Shown in pieces: positions 34,595 to 46,080 of a DNA stretch of 64,000 nucleotides. Within the stretch, counting starts at the first letter, position 1. Every line of letters starts with the position of its first letter. A program made the position numbers and the translations under genes. Source of the stretch: Haemonchus contortus. Taxonomy: Eukaryota; Nematoda; Chromadorea; Rhabditida; Trichostrongylidae. Below the pieces are notes generated by a model. It did no database searches and was not told the DNA's origin. It saw only the letters and a program-made list of their open reading frames with translations. The stretch spans positions 17,278,950-17,342,949 of the forward strand of contig LS997567.1 in NCBI GenBank assembly GCA_000469685.2, read 5' to 3'.

Positions 34595-35044
34595 ACTTCA
34601 CACAGTGCCCAAAGCTCGCAATCAATAGAAGTTAAAGAAAGGGGATCTATAAATGGGAGCGTACGAGTTAGCGTGGGAAAGAATACCGGAATTATTTCGG
34701 ACAATAGCGGGGGCGCGCGATTCACGCGTGACCCCATTAGAGCTCTCCGCGCACGCAGCATCGTTTCAGTACCTTTCTGTTAGGATGGACCAAATAAATT
34801 TGCGGTAGTCCACGGCTTCACCATGAATAGAGCAAATCTCTTCACTATGGCAAAAAAGCCCCTTCGATATTGAGAATTCACCTCATAGGTCAGCAATTTA
34901 CTTGTCAAACGTTGAAAATAAGAATACCTTCGAATTTTTTGATCCTAGTAAATGCAATCCTCCTGTAAACGTGCATAGTGGTCATTTCTTCACTTATTCT
35001 ACTTAAAAGTTCTTATTTCTCCCGTTATGATGGTAGGCATGATG
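34595..35044. other. Unassigned stretch
   Basis: An 86-codon minus frame ending at 34,501 overlaps the PLE tail and has no domain I recognise. Confidence 0.35.
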
Positions 35045-35360
35045 TTTTAGCGCGTTTTCTCCGATGACCTCATTATATTGATGCGTGAATCGCACACCCG
35101 ACAATAGCACCCCACCCAATTACAGGTGGGGGGGGGGGGGAATCGCTCAGTAAAGCTCTTACCAAAATTCGATAGGGAGGAAATTCCCCAGGCTCTATCG
35201 AACAAATGGCTGAATGGGGACTCCCTATTAACCTTAAGAAGTGTTCGGTGTTGCACATCGGTGTAAGTTCTTCTTTGGACTATGAAATTAGAGACATCAA
35301 ACTGGCCTGCTGTTTATCTGCCAGACACTTCGGACTTACTTACGGCCTTATATCAAATTC
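35045..35360 (+). pseudogene. CR1/Jockey-like LINE reverse transcriptase fragment
   Basis: FSDDLIILMRES at about 35,055 resembles the catalytic [F/Y]xDD block. After a G-run insertion at about 35,127-35,140 the sequence continues MAEWGLPINLKKCSVLHIG (35,206 on) and ARHFGLTYG, the thumb-side blocks of the same RT. Cut off at about 35,360 by a GC-rich repeat. Confidence 0.6.
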
Positions 35361-35384
35361 TACTCTCATATACAGTGCGGTAAA

Positions 35385-35535
35385 CAAAGCTTTAATCGCC
35401 ACGCCCTTTCAAGGGGCTGAAAACAAATACCCTTCGGAGGGGCGTGGACTGTTTGCCCAACACGTCTGCTACCCTCCTCCCCCCTAGCACTGCCTCCGCC
35501 GGCTCGCCAGCCGACGGACTATGAAAGCAGCCAAT
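35385..35535. repeat. GC-rich dispersed repeat
   Basis: CCACGCCCTTTCAAGGGGCT ... GGAGGGGCGTGG can pair, and the end GCCGACGGACTATGAAAGCA recurs in inverse at 50,870-50,995. Related poly-C/poly-G pieces lie at 35,127, 39,147-39,210 and 43,597. Confidence 0.55.
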
Positions 35536-36329
35536 GATCTCATTTTCTGCTTCCGTATTATTCGCAAAGAAATAAAGCTCAAGGCTAGTTAGTACTGGGT
35601 CTCCCGGGCTACAAAGTAGTGTGCTAGATCTAAAAGTTTTTCATTAAGAACAAAAGAATATCTACTATGGCAAAGCAAAAGAATAAAGAGATTAAGCCAA
35701 GCCTTGCAATTCAACTCGCTCTTCTCCCGGACAACGAGGTGGCTGAAAATGTTTGACGAGAACTTTTTATTCGAGTAATGTTAAGATCTTCAAAGCCGAA
35801 TCGAACATTCTGAATGGAGCTCAGGTAATCGATTCATAAGCTTATTCACTGTTGTACGAGGGGCGAGCATGTTCTATGGAGTGCCTTCTCCCACTATTCT
35901 AGTTGCATTATGTGTTTCCACTCACGGTCTACTGGTTTACTTTTCTAGTTTTTTTTTCTGCGTCATGTATCCTAGTTCCGGCGCCTCTCGACTTAAACTC
36001 TGCGCCGCCATTATTTCTCATGAATCCGTTTGCATGATCCTTCTGCATCTCTCTATAGGTAGCTTTCACTTCTTCTCATTGACCCTATTTGACTTTTTTT
36101 CCTTATTCGCTGAACTTCTTCTTAGTGACCTCAAATCGCAGTCCGTCGCCATCGCTGTTGTTGTGCAGGCAGAGCCAAAGCCTGCTCATCTCGATGCTCT
36201 AATCTAGCGAAATGTCCGGCTTAACGCTCACTTCTTGCCACTCAGCCAATAGCATACAAGTGGGTTCCACGAGATAGCCATACGCCGAAAATCCAACTTT
36301 CTTCTATGACTTCTTACGGAATGAGGGAA
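35536..36329. other. Unassigned stretch
   Basis: A 112-codon Phe/Ser/Leu-rich frame at 35,869-36,207 looks hydrophobic because the strand is T-rich. No domain is seen. Confidence 0.35.
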
Positions 36330-36573
36330 CTATGCATGGCCGACTGATGAGATCACCGGCTACAAGGAGATCTTTGTTGCTTTCTCTATCAGTGCAACTT
36401 CTGGAGATTGGCACCAGTGATTTTGTCCTCTCTCCCTTCCTAAGCTCATTTTGCGGAGTGGCGGCGGGTGGGTCTTTCGCTATTAGTTATCGCGCACCCT
36501 GTGCAGTGTATAAATAAATAAATGCTTCGCAAATGATGATGAACTTTGCAGTATTAATTGTGACCTTTCTATA

Positions 36574-38167
36574 CAGTCGCGGTCAAAAGTTTGGAAACTT
36601 TTTATTTTTTGATATAGCGCGGGCACTGAATTACGTAACTGTCTCAATTTTGCATAGTAGATGTGAAAGCAAGTGAAGAACACGATAGGCCACGTGTTTT
36701 TTTCGAGACCAGATGATTAGAGTCAAAAAACACGATTTATTGCCAAAAGGGCGCGTCAAAAGTTTGGAAACTTCACAATAACAAGGGAAATTGATCATGG
36801 TAACATGAATTCACAAACAAAATATTAATACTTCGTTGGAAATCCGAGGGAATCGACTACTGCTTGGCATCTTCTTGGCATTGAATCGATTAAGGCTTCA
36901 ATTTTGGACTCTGGTATCAGAGCCCACTCTCTAGACAATAGATTGAATTTTTCGTCGACATTCTTCACGGGAACCTGGCTTGTACGGCGTGCTAGTTCTT
37001 CCCAGAGGTGCTCTATAGGATTAAGATCTGGGCTCTGACTCGGCCATTCCATAACTCGGCAAAACTCCGTAACTCGGCCACTCCGCTGATTTCCTTTGAC
37101 TGGAGAAAGTCGGCCACGAGACGGGAAGTATGCTTGTGAACTATGCATCATCGTGTTGAAAAATCCACCGTGTCGGCAGGTTTGGTTGAAGAACGGGAGC
37201 ATTACATCTCCAAGATGTCTCTGTACTGAGCCGAGTTCATATTACCCTGGATACGAACGAGTGGACCAACGCGGGATAGACTGAAACATCCCCATAGCAT
37301 AACGCTTCCTCCACCGTGCTTGATCGTCGGGATTTGGTACTTCGGATAGCATCGCTTATTCACGGGACGTCTTATATACATTACGCCATCACTCCCGAAA
37401 AGACAAAACTTCGACTCGTCGCTGAACAAACTGTTTTCCAGTCATCTCTATCCCAGGCGAGGTGCTTACGCGCAAAGTCAAGTCGGGCCTTCCGGTTCTT
37501 TGCGGTGACCAGTAGTTTTTTGCTAGGACGTCTTCCAAAGAGTTCTCCGACTCTGAGCCGAAGTTGGACAGTGCTTTGGGTGATAGAAATCCCAGAAAAA
37601 GACGTTACATGTTTACTAATATCCAAAGCCGTCACGCGCGGATCGCCAATCGAAGTCCTAAGAATTACAGAGTCGACTCCTGGCGTTGCCTTTCGTGGTC
37701 TTCCGGAGCGAGACTTCATCATCAAGAGTCCTCGGCTTCGATAACGCTTGAAAATCTTGGAAATGTGCTTTTAGCGAGACTATATTGTTGGGAAAGCACA
37801 CTCATCTTCATTCCGGAACGAATAGCTTCAATAATTGCTTCCTGGACGGATAATGAAACTTCTTTACCAGATCCCATCTGAAAACCACCCAATATACCAT
37901 GCTTTGATTAAACATTGCGAAAAATCTACCAACCTGGACAAGAAGAAGCCAGAACGATATGGCAGGTAGCGAGTTTCCAAACTTTTGACGCACTGTTCTT
38001 CGAATTTTTCTTATTTTGGGAATCTGACTTTTGATTTTCGTAAAACAACATGACATGCCATATTTCCCATATGATTTTATATCTAATATGTAACTTTGGG
38101 ATAATTACGATCTCAACTGGCCGCGCTATTCAAGAAATTAAAGTTTCCAAACTTTTGACCACTACTG
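36574..38167 (-). mobile_element. Tc1-like transposon, 1594 bp, IR/DR ends
   Basis: Flanked by TA on both sides. Outer ends CAGTCGCGGTCAAAAGTTTG (36,574) and, inverted, CAGTAGTGGTCAAAAGTTTG (from 38,167). A second copy, GCGTCAAAAGTTTGGAAACT, lies ~177 bp inside each end (36,752 and 37,992 inverted). Two transposase sites per end are known for Tc3 and Sleeping Beauty-type elements. Confidence 0.85.
36828..37870 (-). pseudogene. Tc1-like transposase, frame-shifted
   Basis: Would cut and paste the element that encodes it. Minus-strand blocks in order: helix-turn-helix/GRPR region (SRSGRPRKATPGVDS, 37,710), TAKNRKARLDFARKHL, the first catalytic block [18 protein letters not shown] (37,425), [15 protein letters not shown], then the second Asp in another frame (WIFQHDDA followed by a stop, about 37,160), and WPSQSPDLNPIEHLWEEL with the third acidic residue (about 37,045). 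It ends DSLGFPTKY. At least two frameshifts (near 37,400 and 37,200) and one stop inactivate it. Confidence 0.8.
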
Positions 38168-39144
38168 TATGTGAGCACCCATCGGTCATCTTGGGAGATT
38201 CCAACCTCCCAGATACCGATAGGTCAAATGTGGCGTCATCCGGAGGAAATACTGGCTCAACTTTGGTGGATAATCTTTTAGTTCACAATCTCAAGCAGTT
38301 TGTATCGGAGCCAACAAGAGAAGAAAGTATTTTCGATTTACTTTTGGCCAATGATGAAGGCTCGGTAAACAACATCAAACTGAGCCACGTGTGAGTAGTA
38401 GCGATCACAACAGCATTGCAATTTGTCTGGTAAGCGAGTACTGTGAGCTGCATTCTACGGTTCGCAGGGATTTCTTGAATTATGATTTTGTGGGGGTGAT
38501 GGCTCACCTTGCGTCAGTTGCTTTGAGCGAATCCTTCGAGGGTGCTAGCTCTGTTAGTGATAAATATGAAATGTTCCGCGGTGTCTTGCAATATGCTATT
38601 GACTACTGAATTATATGTTGCTCTTATGTGGGTTTATAGATTCAGAGCGCAACTTCCATCATATCTACAAAATATGGTTCATCGTCGGAGTTGTTTATTC
38701 TATGCTGCTCAAGCTTCCCAGGATAATCGGGACTGGAATAGATTACACTTGTATTTGCGAGAGTTTAATCATTTTTCAAAGAAATACAACATCTATTGCG
38801 AGAAGAAGGTTCTTAATGGTGGAAATAAAGAAGGATTCTACGAGTTATTGATTAAGAAGCTGGGTCTGTATGCAAAGCCCCTTGAATCAGGTATGACGGG
38901 ATTTTGGGAGTTTCATATGAAGATAAAGCCAATCTGTTAGCGGATAAATTTTGTCACGTGTTCTCTCACGGTAGGATTCATTGCCCATTTCTACTCCTAT
39001 TTTCTTACCCCTATGGCCGTTTCCTCTGGGTAGATGGTAACAAAAATCTTGAGCTTTTGAGTGAATTGTCAGACTCTCTTTCTTTAACACCTAATGCCGT
39101 TCCACCAATGTTTATGAAGAAGATTGCTCATATTGTACAGCCGA

Positions 39145-40372
39145 GCCGCCCCCCCCCCCCCCCCCCAGCCGACGCCGCCTTCCCTCCTTCTTATGGGTTC
39201 GCCCGGCTACGTCGGGCGCTCCTCTTTCTTGTGAGAAATTTGCTATGCGTAAATAACACTTCGGATTCTCCCTTTTCTTTGAAGACTCTACACCCTCAGT
39301 ATTAGCTCCGAATCAGAACCGATTTTTTCTGTGCGCCATTTTCGCGGTGTTCGGATAGAACACCGCACAATATCACAACTGCGACTACTCAGAGAAAAAA
39401 AAGTATTCAGAGACTTCATCGCAGAGTCTACTATGTTAGCCACCATCAATGTTCCCAGCCGACTCCTTATGTCCTCAAGTTTCAACGGTATGGGTCCGAA
39501 TCAACAGTATTTATTCACGCCCAGCCCTTTAGAACGGAGTTTAGACATGCAACCTTCCATCAGTGTTCCTATCCTGTCTCTTGGATTCTTCCAAGTTTGG
39601 CCGCTCCAGGTCCATTTTGACATTTCTCTGCAAGCCCCGGCCCCTGAAGGAGTTATGAATTTCTGGCCAAACTGTGGGCGGAGTCCGGTCCTGCCACCCA
39701 CTATAAGTGTTCCCATCCTGCCGCCCGTACTCCTAACAAATTTGAACGCTCTCGGTCCGAATTTAGGTTTTTCACACAAACCCCGCCCATTGCGGGCAGA
39801 GCCGATCCTGTCACACATTATAAGCGTCCCCTTTCCCATCTCGGGTACTCCTACCAAACTTGGACGCTCTAGGCCCACGGGTACTGCCGTTATGATTTTC
39901 CGCACAAACCCCGCCCCCTGTGGGTAGAGTCCGGCCCTGCCACCCAACATAAGTGTTCCCATGCTGCCGCCTGTACTCCTACGAAGTTTGAGTGCTTTGG
40001 GTCTACGGGAACAGAAGTTATGACTTTCCGGTCAAACATTTATTTCGTACAAACCCCGCCTCCTGTGGGCGGAGTCCGGCCCCGCCTCCCACCATTAGTG
40101 TTCCTATCCTGCCGCCTGTACTTCCACCAAGTTTGAACTCTTTAGGTCGAGGGGAATCCGAGTTATGAAAACACACACACCACACACACAGACACACACA
40201 GAGACACACACAGACACACACACAGACACAGAGACACACACAGACAAACCAACAGACACACAGACACACAGACACGCACACAGACAAACCAACAGACACA
40301 CAGACACACAGACACACAGACACACACACAGACAAACCAACAGACACACTTGGCGCGTTGTATATAGTAGGA
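39145..40372 (-). repeat. Minisatellite/Helitron-like insertion in the LINE
   Basis: Splits the LINE between IAHIVQP and LAYIFNQS. It holds a C-run (39,150-39,168), a 9-bp hairpin GCGGTGTTC/GAACACCGC (39,344-39,366), five or six ~125-bp GC-rich units (39,470-40,150), and an ACAG/ACACAC microsatellite (40,168-40,350). Its right limit, read on the minus strand, is A|TCCTACTATATACAACGCGC, like a Helitron 5' end. No 3' hairpin-CTRR end is clear. Confidence 0.5.
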
Positions 40373-41639
40373 TCGTAACCATTAGCCTACATTTTCAACC
40401 AGTCACTATGCCTAAGCCAGGCAGCACTTGGACGGAAACATTCTTTCGTGGCACCTGCTCTGAAGAAGGAGCATTCGTATTCCATCGTCGACTATAGGCC
40501 TGTTAGTATAACCTCATTTATTTGTAGATTGTTTGAGAAGGTACTTAAGAAGCATATAATGGATCACTAAGATATGAATAGAATAATACCATCCAATCAG
40601 CACGGATATGTCCCGAGTAGATCGGTTGAAACGACTCTTCTTGAATTTATCAACGGAGTGTTCACCGCGAAGATAGGGAAGCTTGTGATGTGATTTACTT
40701 CGACTTTTCCGAAGCGTTCGATGAGGTCGATAATTCTAAACTTCTGTAAAAATTGGTTCAGCCCAAATTCCACCCTTTGGTTTCTCGTTTGTTAAAGAAC
40801 TTTCTCTTTTCGAGGACGTTCCAAATCCGCATCGGGCCTCCCTTTTCTGAGGTGGTGAATGTTAAAAGTGATGTGGCTCAAGGCGATGTATTATCGCCTG
40901 TTCTTTTCGCTATATATATTGCTCTCAGGATTACTAGAAGGATGTGGCACTATTTGCAAGTAACTTGCAGATGAGATCAAGGTTCATAGGAAGTTGGAAG
41001 GCAGTGAAGATACAGAAAGAATTCAAAAGGTTTGGACTGTATTTCCGATTGGTAATGTGAATGGAATTACCTCTTGCACCGAGAATATTGTTTGTATGAG
41101 AATCGGTGCCACCACCAGTATTTTTAATACCTATCGCCTTGGTGATCATGTTCTTACTGGGTCTCTTCTGTCAAAGGCCAAGGCTTCCAATATGACAGTA
41201 AGCTTAGTTTCTCTGATCACTACGCGCCTATTTTTAAAAAGGCTATCTTTGGAACATAAAAGTATTTGAAGGGTTTAGCGATTGGTGATGAGAAATTTGA
41301 TTGAGAGCTTAAAAACCTATATACGTCCCATAGCTGAATGCGGTACGTCTTTTTCTGCGCATATAAGATAAAGGCCCTTTTAATTGAAACAATCCAAGAC
41401 AATTTCACTCGAAAGCTGGTTATTAGGTCTAGTGATGTTACTTACGCGCAGGAGCCTCGACCGGATTCCAGGGATAAAACATTACATTTGCATTGTTTAT
41501 GTTCTCGTAGAAAGGGTCATGATGCATGTGTGGTGTTCAAGTTGCTGACTGGTATTGCTAGGATCGCTGCATACAAAGTTTCGATCTAGAACCAGAGGTG
41601 GACTTGAGAAAATTTCATATGCAACGCCATAAACTAACA

Positions 41640-43515
41640 TTAGGCGTTACAGCCTCACATGCCGTGCTAAACACGATGTCATCTGTAAAGCGGAGAAGAC
41701 GTAAGTAGCGGACGTCGACCTTTACTACCCCATTCCACATGACGCATGCCCTTCTCGAGAGCGGCACTGAAAAGTTTGGACGACACGTTATTGCCCTGTC
41801 GAACCCCTCACTTCACGTTGATGATGAACTCTGTATAGAATGGCGAAATCCTAGTCGTGAAGTTGTTGTAGAGCTTACAAAGCATCCTCATATTCTGAGT
41901 AGGATTACCCTGGTTGTCCGGGTTTCGATTACCGTTTCTGTCTCAACGTTATCAAAGGTTTTTCGAATCGATGAACGTAAAACACAGCATTTTGCGCTCC
42001 CTCAATACGTCAATGAGTCTTGTACGGTGTGGATGTGATCGATTGTGCTCTCCACAACCCTGCTTGCTCGCATGGCTGTCCTTCATCTATAATTCTCCCA
42101 ATACTGTTGACGATGACTGGTGTGAAGAATTTATAGATCACAGACAGCAGGCAAACAGCGAGAATTGCCACTTTCGTCTGGGTCTTTCTTCTTATACAAC
42201 AATACGGTCTTGCTGGTTACCCACGGAGCGAACAATTCGCATTCCGACAGGTACCGCATGAAGAACCTGCCCATGGTTCTGACAATGACTGTCGGAAGCC
42301 TCTTTAGATGTCCTGCTTCCATCCTGTCGAGACCTAGCGCCGTACCATTCCTTATCGACGTGATGGCATGCCGAATTTCGGAAAATCGGAAGAGAGAACT
42401 GAAGGGACGACGTATGCGTCTTGCCTAAAATGGTAAGTAGGCAAATAGCGTGGCTGTCGAAGATATCAGAGTCAATGTCGTAGATTACCTTCTAGGTGCA
42501 GCAACTGTTCCGTCAGGACGCTGCTATTCTCTCTTTCAAATATCTCCATCGCTTCCCTGCACAGCTTCGCAAGTTCGGACGTTACATGGTTATTGGCTAC
42601 ATGCGCGATTCAACGCTGGCGTATCAGCTCAAGAGTCTTTGAGAAGAGACGCCTCTTGACATCTCCGAGACTGTCAGCTTTCCTGGCGCTACCGTGAGAT
42701 GTTCGACGAGCAGGTCTTATTCTTTATCGATGTTGTCCCCGACGGAATCTTCCCACAAACTCGCCAATGAAGCGATGTGATCCCAACTGACAACAGTCTT
42801 AGGGCTCTCTCTTCGCACCTCTCTCTCCAGGCACTGGGTCCATCGAAAATGAGAGGCTTCTGGAAGTGCGAGTTACCATGAGTAGTGTGGGTCGACATGA
42901 TAAACTCGGACAGCCTTTCGTCCTGCTCATTCCATTCCGTGAGTTGCGATGGGGAGCTCTTCAGTCGTCCTTCTGTGGCCAATCTTGGCGTTGGAATCAC
43001 CGACGATGACATAAATGAAAGTATGGTTCTCTTCATGGAGCCGCTCCAGATCCATATAGAATGCCTTCAGCTCTTCTTCGTCGTAGCTTGATGTTGGTGC
43101 GTACACAACGAAGTGTTAGAGCTGGGGTTTAGCCACATCTTCTTAATCACAAACGATTCGGGTTGCCAAGCTTTCGTACGAATCGATGTTCATTGTCAAG
43201 TGCGTGTTGACGAGGGCACCTACACCACCGACGCCTCTGCTGTCGCATGTTCCAAGAACAGTTCGTCTCCAGTTTCAAAAGTGGCATGTAATGGGCAGTG
43301 CCTTCTCTTCTCGGTCAGTCCGATGACGTCGTACTTGATCTTCCTGGCTGCATCATCAGATCGTTGATACACACTTCCAATGCAAGCGTTAGTGCCTTGG
43401 AAGTACAGATCACCGTCTTAGCCCTTCTCCTTTTAGGCAGAGCGTCGTTGCTCTGAGATTTTAGCAGCCTCTGCCGAGTGGTACTGGCCCCCAACGCTGC
43501 CGTATTGGGGCTCAA
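41640..43515 (-). pseudogene. RTE-1-type LINE relic (RTE-b)
   Basis: Minus strand, decayed. Endonuclease side: LALEVCINDLMMQ (about 43,370), a stretch with VVYAPTS in frame near 43,090, and EQDERLSEFIMSTHTTHGN (about 42,900). RT side: FMRYLSECELFAPW and TSKTVLLYKKKDPDE (42,250-42,160), FTFIDSKNL (about 41,960; normally followed by FDSVE, here frame-shifted), GVRQGNN-SSKLFSAALEKG (about 41,770) and LRFTDDIVF (about 41,680), where FADD has become FTDD. Many stops. No relation in sequence detail to RTE-a or RTE-c beyond the superfamily. Confidence 0.75.
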
Positions 43516-43979
43516 GAGGACGAGGTCCTTTTCTATTATATTACTGTTTTTAGCTTATGAATATTCACTTTTAGCTCGCGAAGCTCTAACACGTGGGGGG
43601 GGGGGGGTGGGGGAGCCACTCTCAGCCGTGCGGGCATGCAGGCGTGCCGTTAAAACTATATACAAATATTTTGTATATAAAATAATTGAAAAGGATAGTC
43701 AAAGCTCTGAGCTAAATTCCACCGAACAGTAGAAAACGTTGGTCAGAGCTTTCAGACCATACAAGCCGACATCTGATGGTAACACGAAAACATGTGGCAG
43801 AGCAACAGCGACATAGGAGGGCTATTTCATGCAGCAGGTACTGTACAAATTTTTGTCGCAATTGTGTGACCGTTCTACAGCGACAGAAGTCTCTTCAAAC
43901 TCCTCTGTCATTGTTATGGTTCAACACCCGTTTGTTCTATTGGGTATAACACCAGAAACAAGGTACTGGAAACCTTATA
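43516..43979. other. Unassigned stretch with G-run
   Basis: A 14-base G-run near 43,596 and a GC-rich piece (GCATGCAGGCGTGCC) belong to the poly-C/G repeat group. No gene is seen. Confidence 0.4.
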
Positions 43980-45549
43980 CAGTGCGTCGCCAAATGATAC
44001 AGCCACCTCTGATTTTCCCGAAAACTCACTGTGTACGATGTTTCTGAAAAATTGCCAAAGTAAAAATGTGTCAAATTTGAATAGCAATTCGCACATTATC
44101 ACCAAATTTCAGCTCGAAAACACAAACATTTTTTTGGTCAATTTTTCAATAAAGGGTGCTTTTCCAACGTCGCCAAATGATGCAGCCACTAACAAAATTA
44201 AATTATTGAACAAAAAACATACAACAAGGAGAGAAAGTTGCAAAGTCAATAGTCATCTGACCCACCATTCCTTCGAATTACTTTGATAATACGGTGGTCT
44301 AGGCTCGTATAAAAATTATCGGTCAGTTCCTGAGCAACTTGGTGCCATGATCCGAGTAACTCTTTTTTCAACTCCTTGACGCCTCGGAGTTGCTTGTTTC
44401 GGGCGTAAATCTTCCGCACCATAGCGCCGCATACATTTCCCATCGAATACAGACCGGAGCTGTTCGCTGGTCAGGGCAGAAGTGCCGAGGGAACCAAGCT
44501 CGGGTGCTCCTGCTGACGTGAATTGGAGCGTTATTTTGCATAGAAACAATGTTTCGGTGCAGATTCTGACGCCAAGAAGGGAGAAGTGCACGGCGCATCA
44601 CAGTTTGACAAAAGGATTAGCTCATCTCTTTTGGTACAAATTAAAAACGGGTAAGCCTACTCGATGAAATTGCGGCCCTAAAAATTACTCTCATCCCTTG
44701 CGTCTAGAAAACTGAAGTTCCTTTTTTCTTAGATCGTGCCAGTGAAATCGGTTCAAGTCTGGACCATCACAATTGAGCTTCTTTCCATCGTAAAAACCGA
44801 CCTGAACAATAAAAATTATCAAGAGAAGGAAGATCAAATGTCGGCACATGAAGAACATCTTACTCCACTCGGTTCGGCTGCACCGTCTGGCGAAAGCGAC
44901 CCGACTTCCTCGATGTCTTTTTGTCATGAAGGACGCCTTACGCATTTTCCGCTAGAAAATGAGCTTGGACTTTCTGATCACCTTCCAAACAGTGCTCTTT
45001 GAGACAGAAACGACCGGACTTCCTTACAGGACTTGGTGGAGTTCGACGCCTCCCTCAAAGTACAGCGCTTGTCTCTGTCGAAAAGCAGCGAAGGACGTCC
45101 AGTACTTCTTCTTGGTTATCATAGGCTTCAGGACTTTGACGAAATCATCCGAAACTGCGTGACATCGACCCAAGTCTCGCGCGATTCTGCGATTTGACAG
45201 TCCCTGCTCTTTTTTCGCGAGGAATTGACCTTATTCGAATTCCGGGAGCAAACTTCTCTTCCCATTGCCTGAAAACGAAGAACATCACATAATCGAAGCG
45301 ATTTCGTTGCATTGAACCAAAAAACGACACGAAGACATGAAGTGGCTGTATCTTTTGGCGACGCTGGAAAAGCACCCTTTACTGAAAAATTGACCAAAAA
45401 AATGTTTCTGTTTTCGAGCTGGAATTCGGTGATAATGTGCAATTGCAATTCAAATTTGACACGTTTTTTACTTTGGCAGTTTTTCAGAAACATCAAATAC
45501 TGTCAGTTTTTGGGGATATTACGGGTGGCTGTATCATTTGGCGACGCAC
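43980..45549 (-). mobile_element. Tc3-like transposon, 1570 bp, ~215-bp TIRs
   Basis: TA-flanked. Outer ends CAGTGCGTCGCCAAATGATA at 43,980 and inverted at 45,549. The TIRs run to about 44,195 and from about 45,338. An inner copy CGTCGCCAAATGATGCAGCC begins at 44,168 and its partner ends near 45,363. Two binding-site copies per end fits Tc3-type elements. Confidence 0.85.
44246..45200 (-). pseudogene. Tc3-like transposase, broken
   Basis: Minus-strand order: a helix-turn-helix relic (about 45,170-45,000), MTKRHRGSRVAFARRCSRTEW (44,925-44,870), then VGFYDGKKLNCDGPDLNRF (first Asp block; SDEKK is now YDGKK), then HVSRSTRAWF after QNNAPI (the second Asp is Asn, about 44,530), and VWGAMVRKIYARNKQ near 44,430, ending NGGSDDY. 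A 62-nt stretch at 44,802-44,863 begins GTAAGATG and ends TTGTTCAG, so it may be a decayed transposase intron. Several frame changes. Dead. Confidence 0.75.
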
Positions 45550-46080
45550 TGTATTCCGATAGCTCTGGAGATTTTCTCACTTTGTTCTCCAACGGTGCAC
45601 TATTTTACACCAAAGGTGTAGATTAACTCAAGCAGACTATGCTTCAATACGACTATGTGATGAGCGCTGTACTTGCGCAAACCAAGCAAATTTCTTTCCT
45701 TTCTATTATACGAACCAGAATTTCTGTGTGCTTGCTCATCGGTCTGCTGTTTTCAGTGGTTAGCACTAAATCGATTGATAACAACCGTACCTATCAGTTC
45801 TTGATACATCGGAGATAGCCATGTCTTAATTACCACGAAATCAGTTCCAGTGACTAAAGACCAAAATCCAATTCGTTGCACTTACGTGCTGGTATGTATT
45901 TCATAGAGGACATGAGCTTTACTAACATACTTCGCCATTTGAGCAGAGCGAGGAACCGCTCTATTCTGCCACATAATGCTTTCTCGAGTCCAATGGAAAA
46001 TGCCGCAGAACGTTTTGCCATCCTTCTACCGACACGATCAGTGTCGATTGAGCTCTATGAACCGGTTCATACTGCATGTA
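45550..46080. other. Unassigned stretch
   Basis: No feature is supported between the two transposons. Confidence 0.4.

Larger units (their letters stand above)
36330..41620 (+). pseudogene. CR1/Jockey-like LINE, twice interrupted
   Basis: A non-LTR element in pieces. Endonuclease side: GGSFAISYRAPCAVYK (about 36,450) and MMNFAVLIVTFL just before 36,572. These join in frame, across the Tc1 insertion, to CEHPSVILGDSNLPDTD (38,170 on). SSSDHNSIAICL (38,391) and the linker to KANLLADKFCHVFS (38,925) follow. After the 39,145-40,372 insertion the RT continues: YIFNQSLCLSQ, SIVDYRPVSITSFICRLFEK (about 40,485), ETTLLEFINGVF, QGDVLSPVLFAIYI (about 40,880) and LADEIKVHRKLEG, where the second catalytic Asp is Glu. 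It ends with NFTRKLVIRS (about 41,400). Several stops and frameshifts. Dead. Confidence 0.75.

Noticed and set aside
35869..36207. Hydrophobic 112-codon frame that could suggest a membrane protein
   Set aside because: The strand is T-rich, giving Phe/Leu/Ser by composition. There is no splice or domain support.
40018..40497. Cys/Val-rich and Thr/His-rich frames of about 100 codons
   Set aside because: They come from the ACAG/ACACAC microsatellite.
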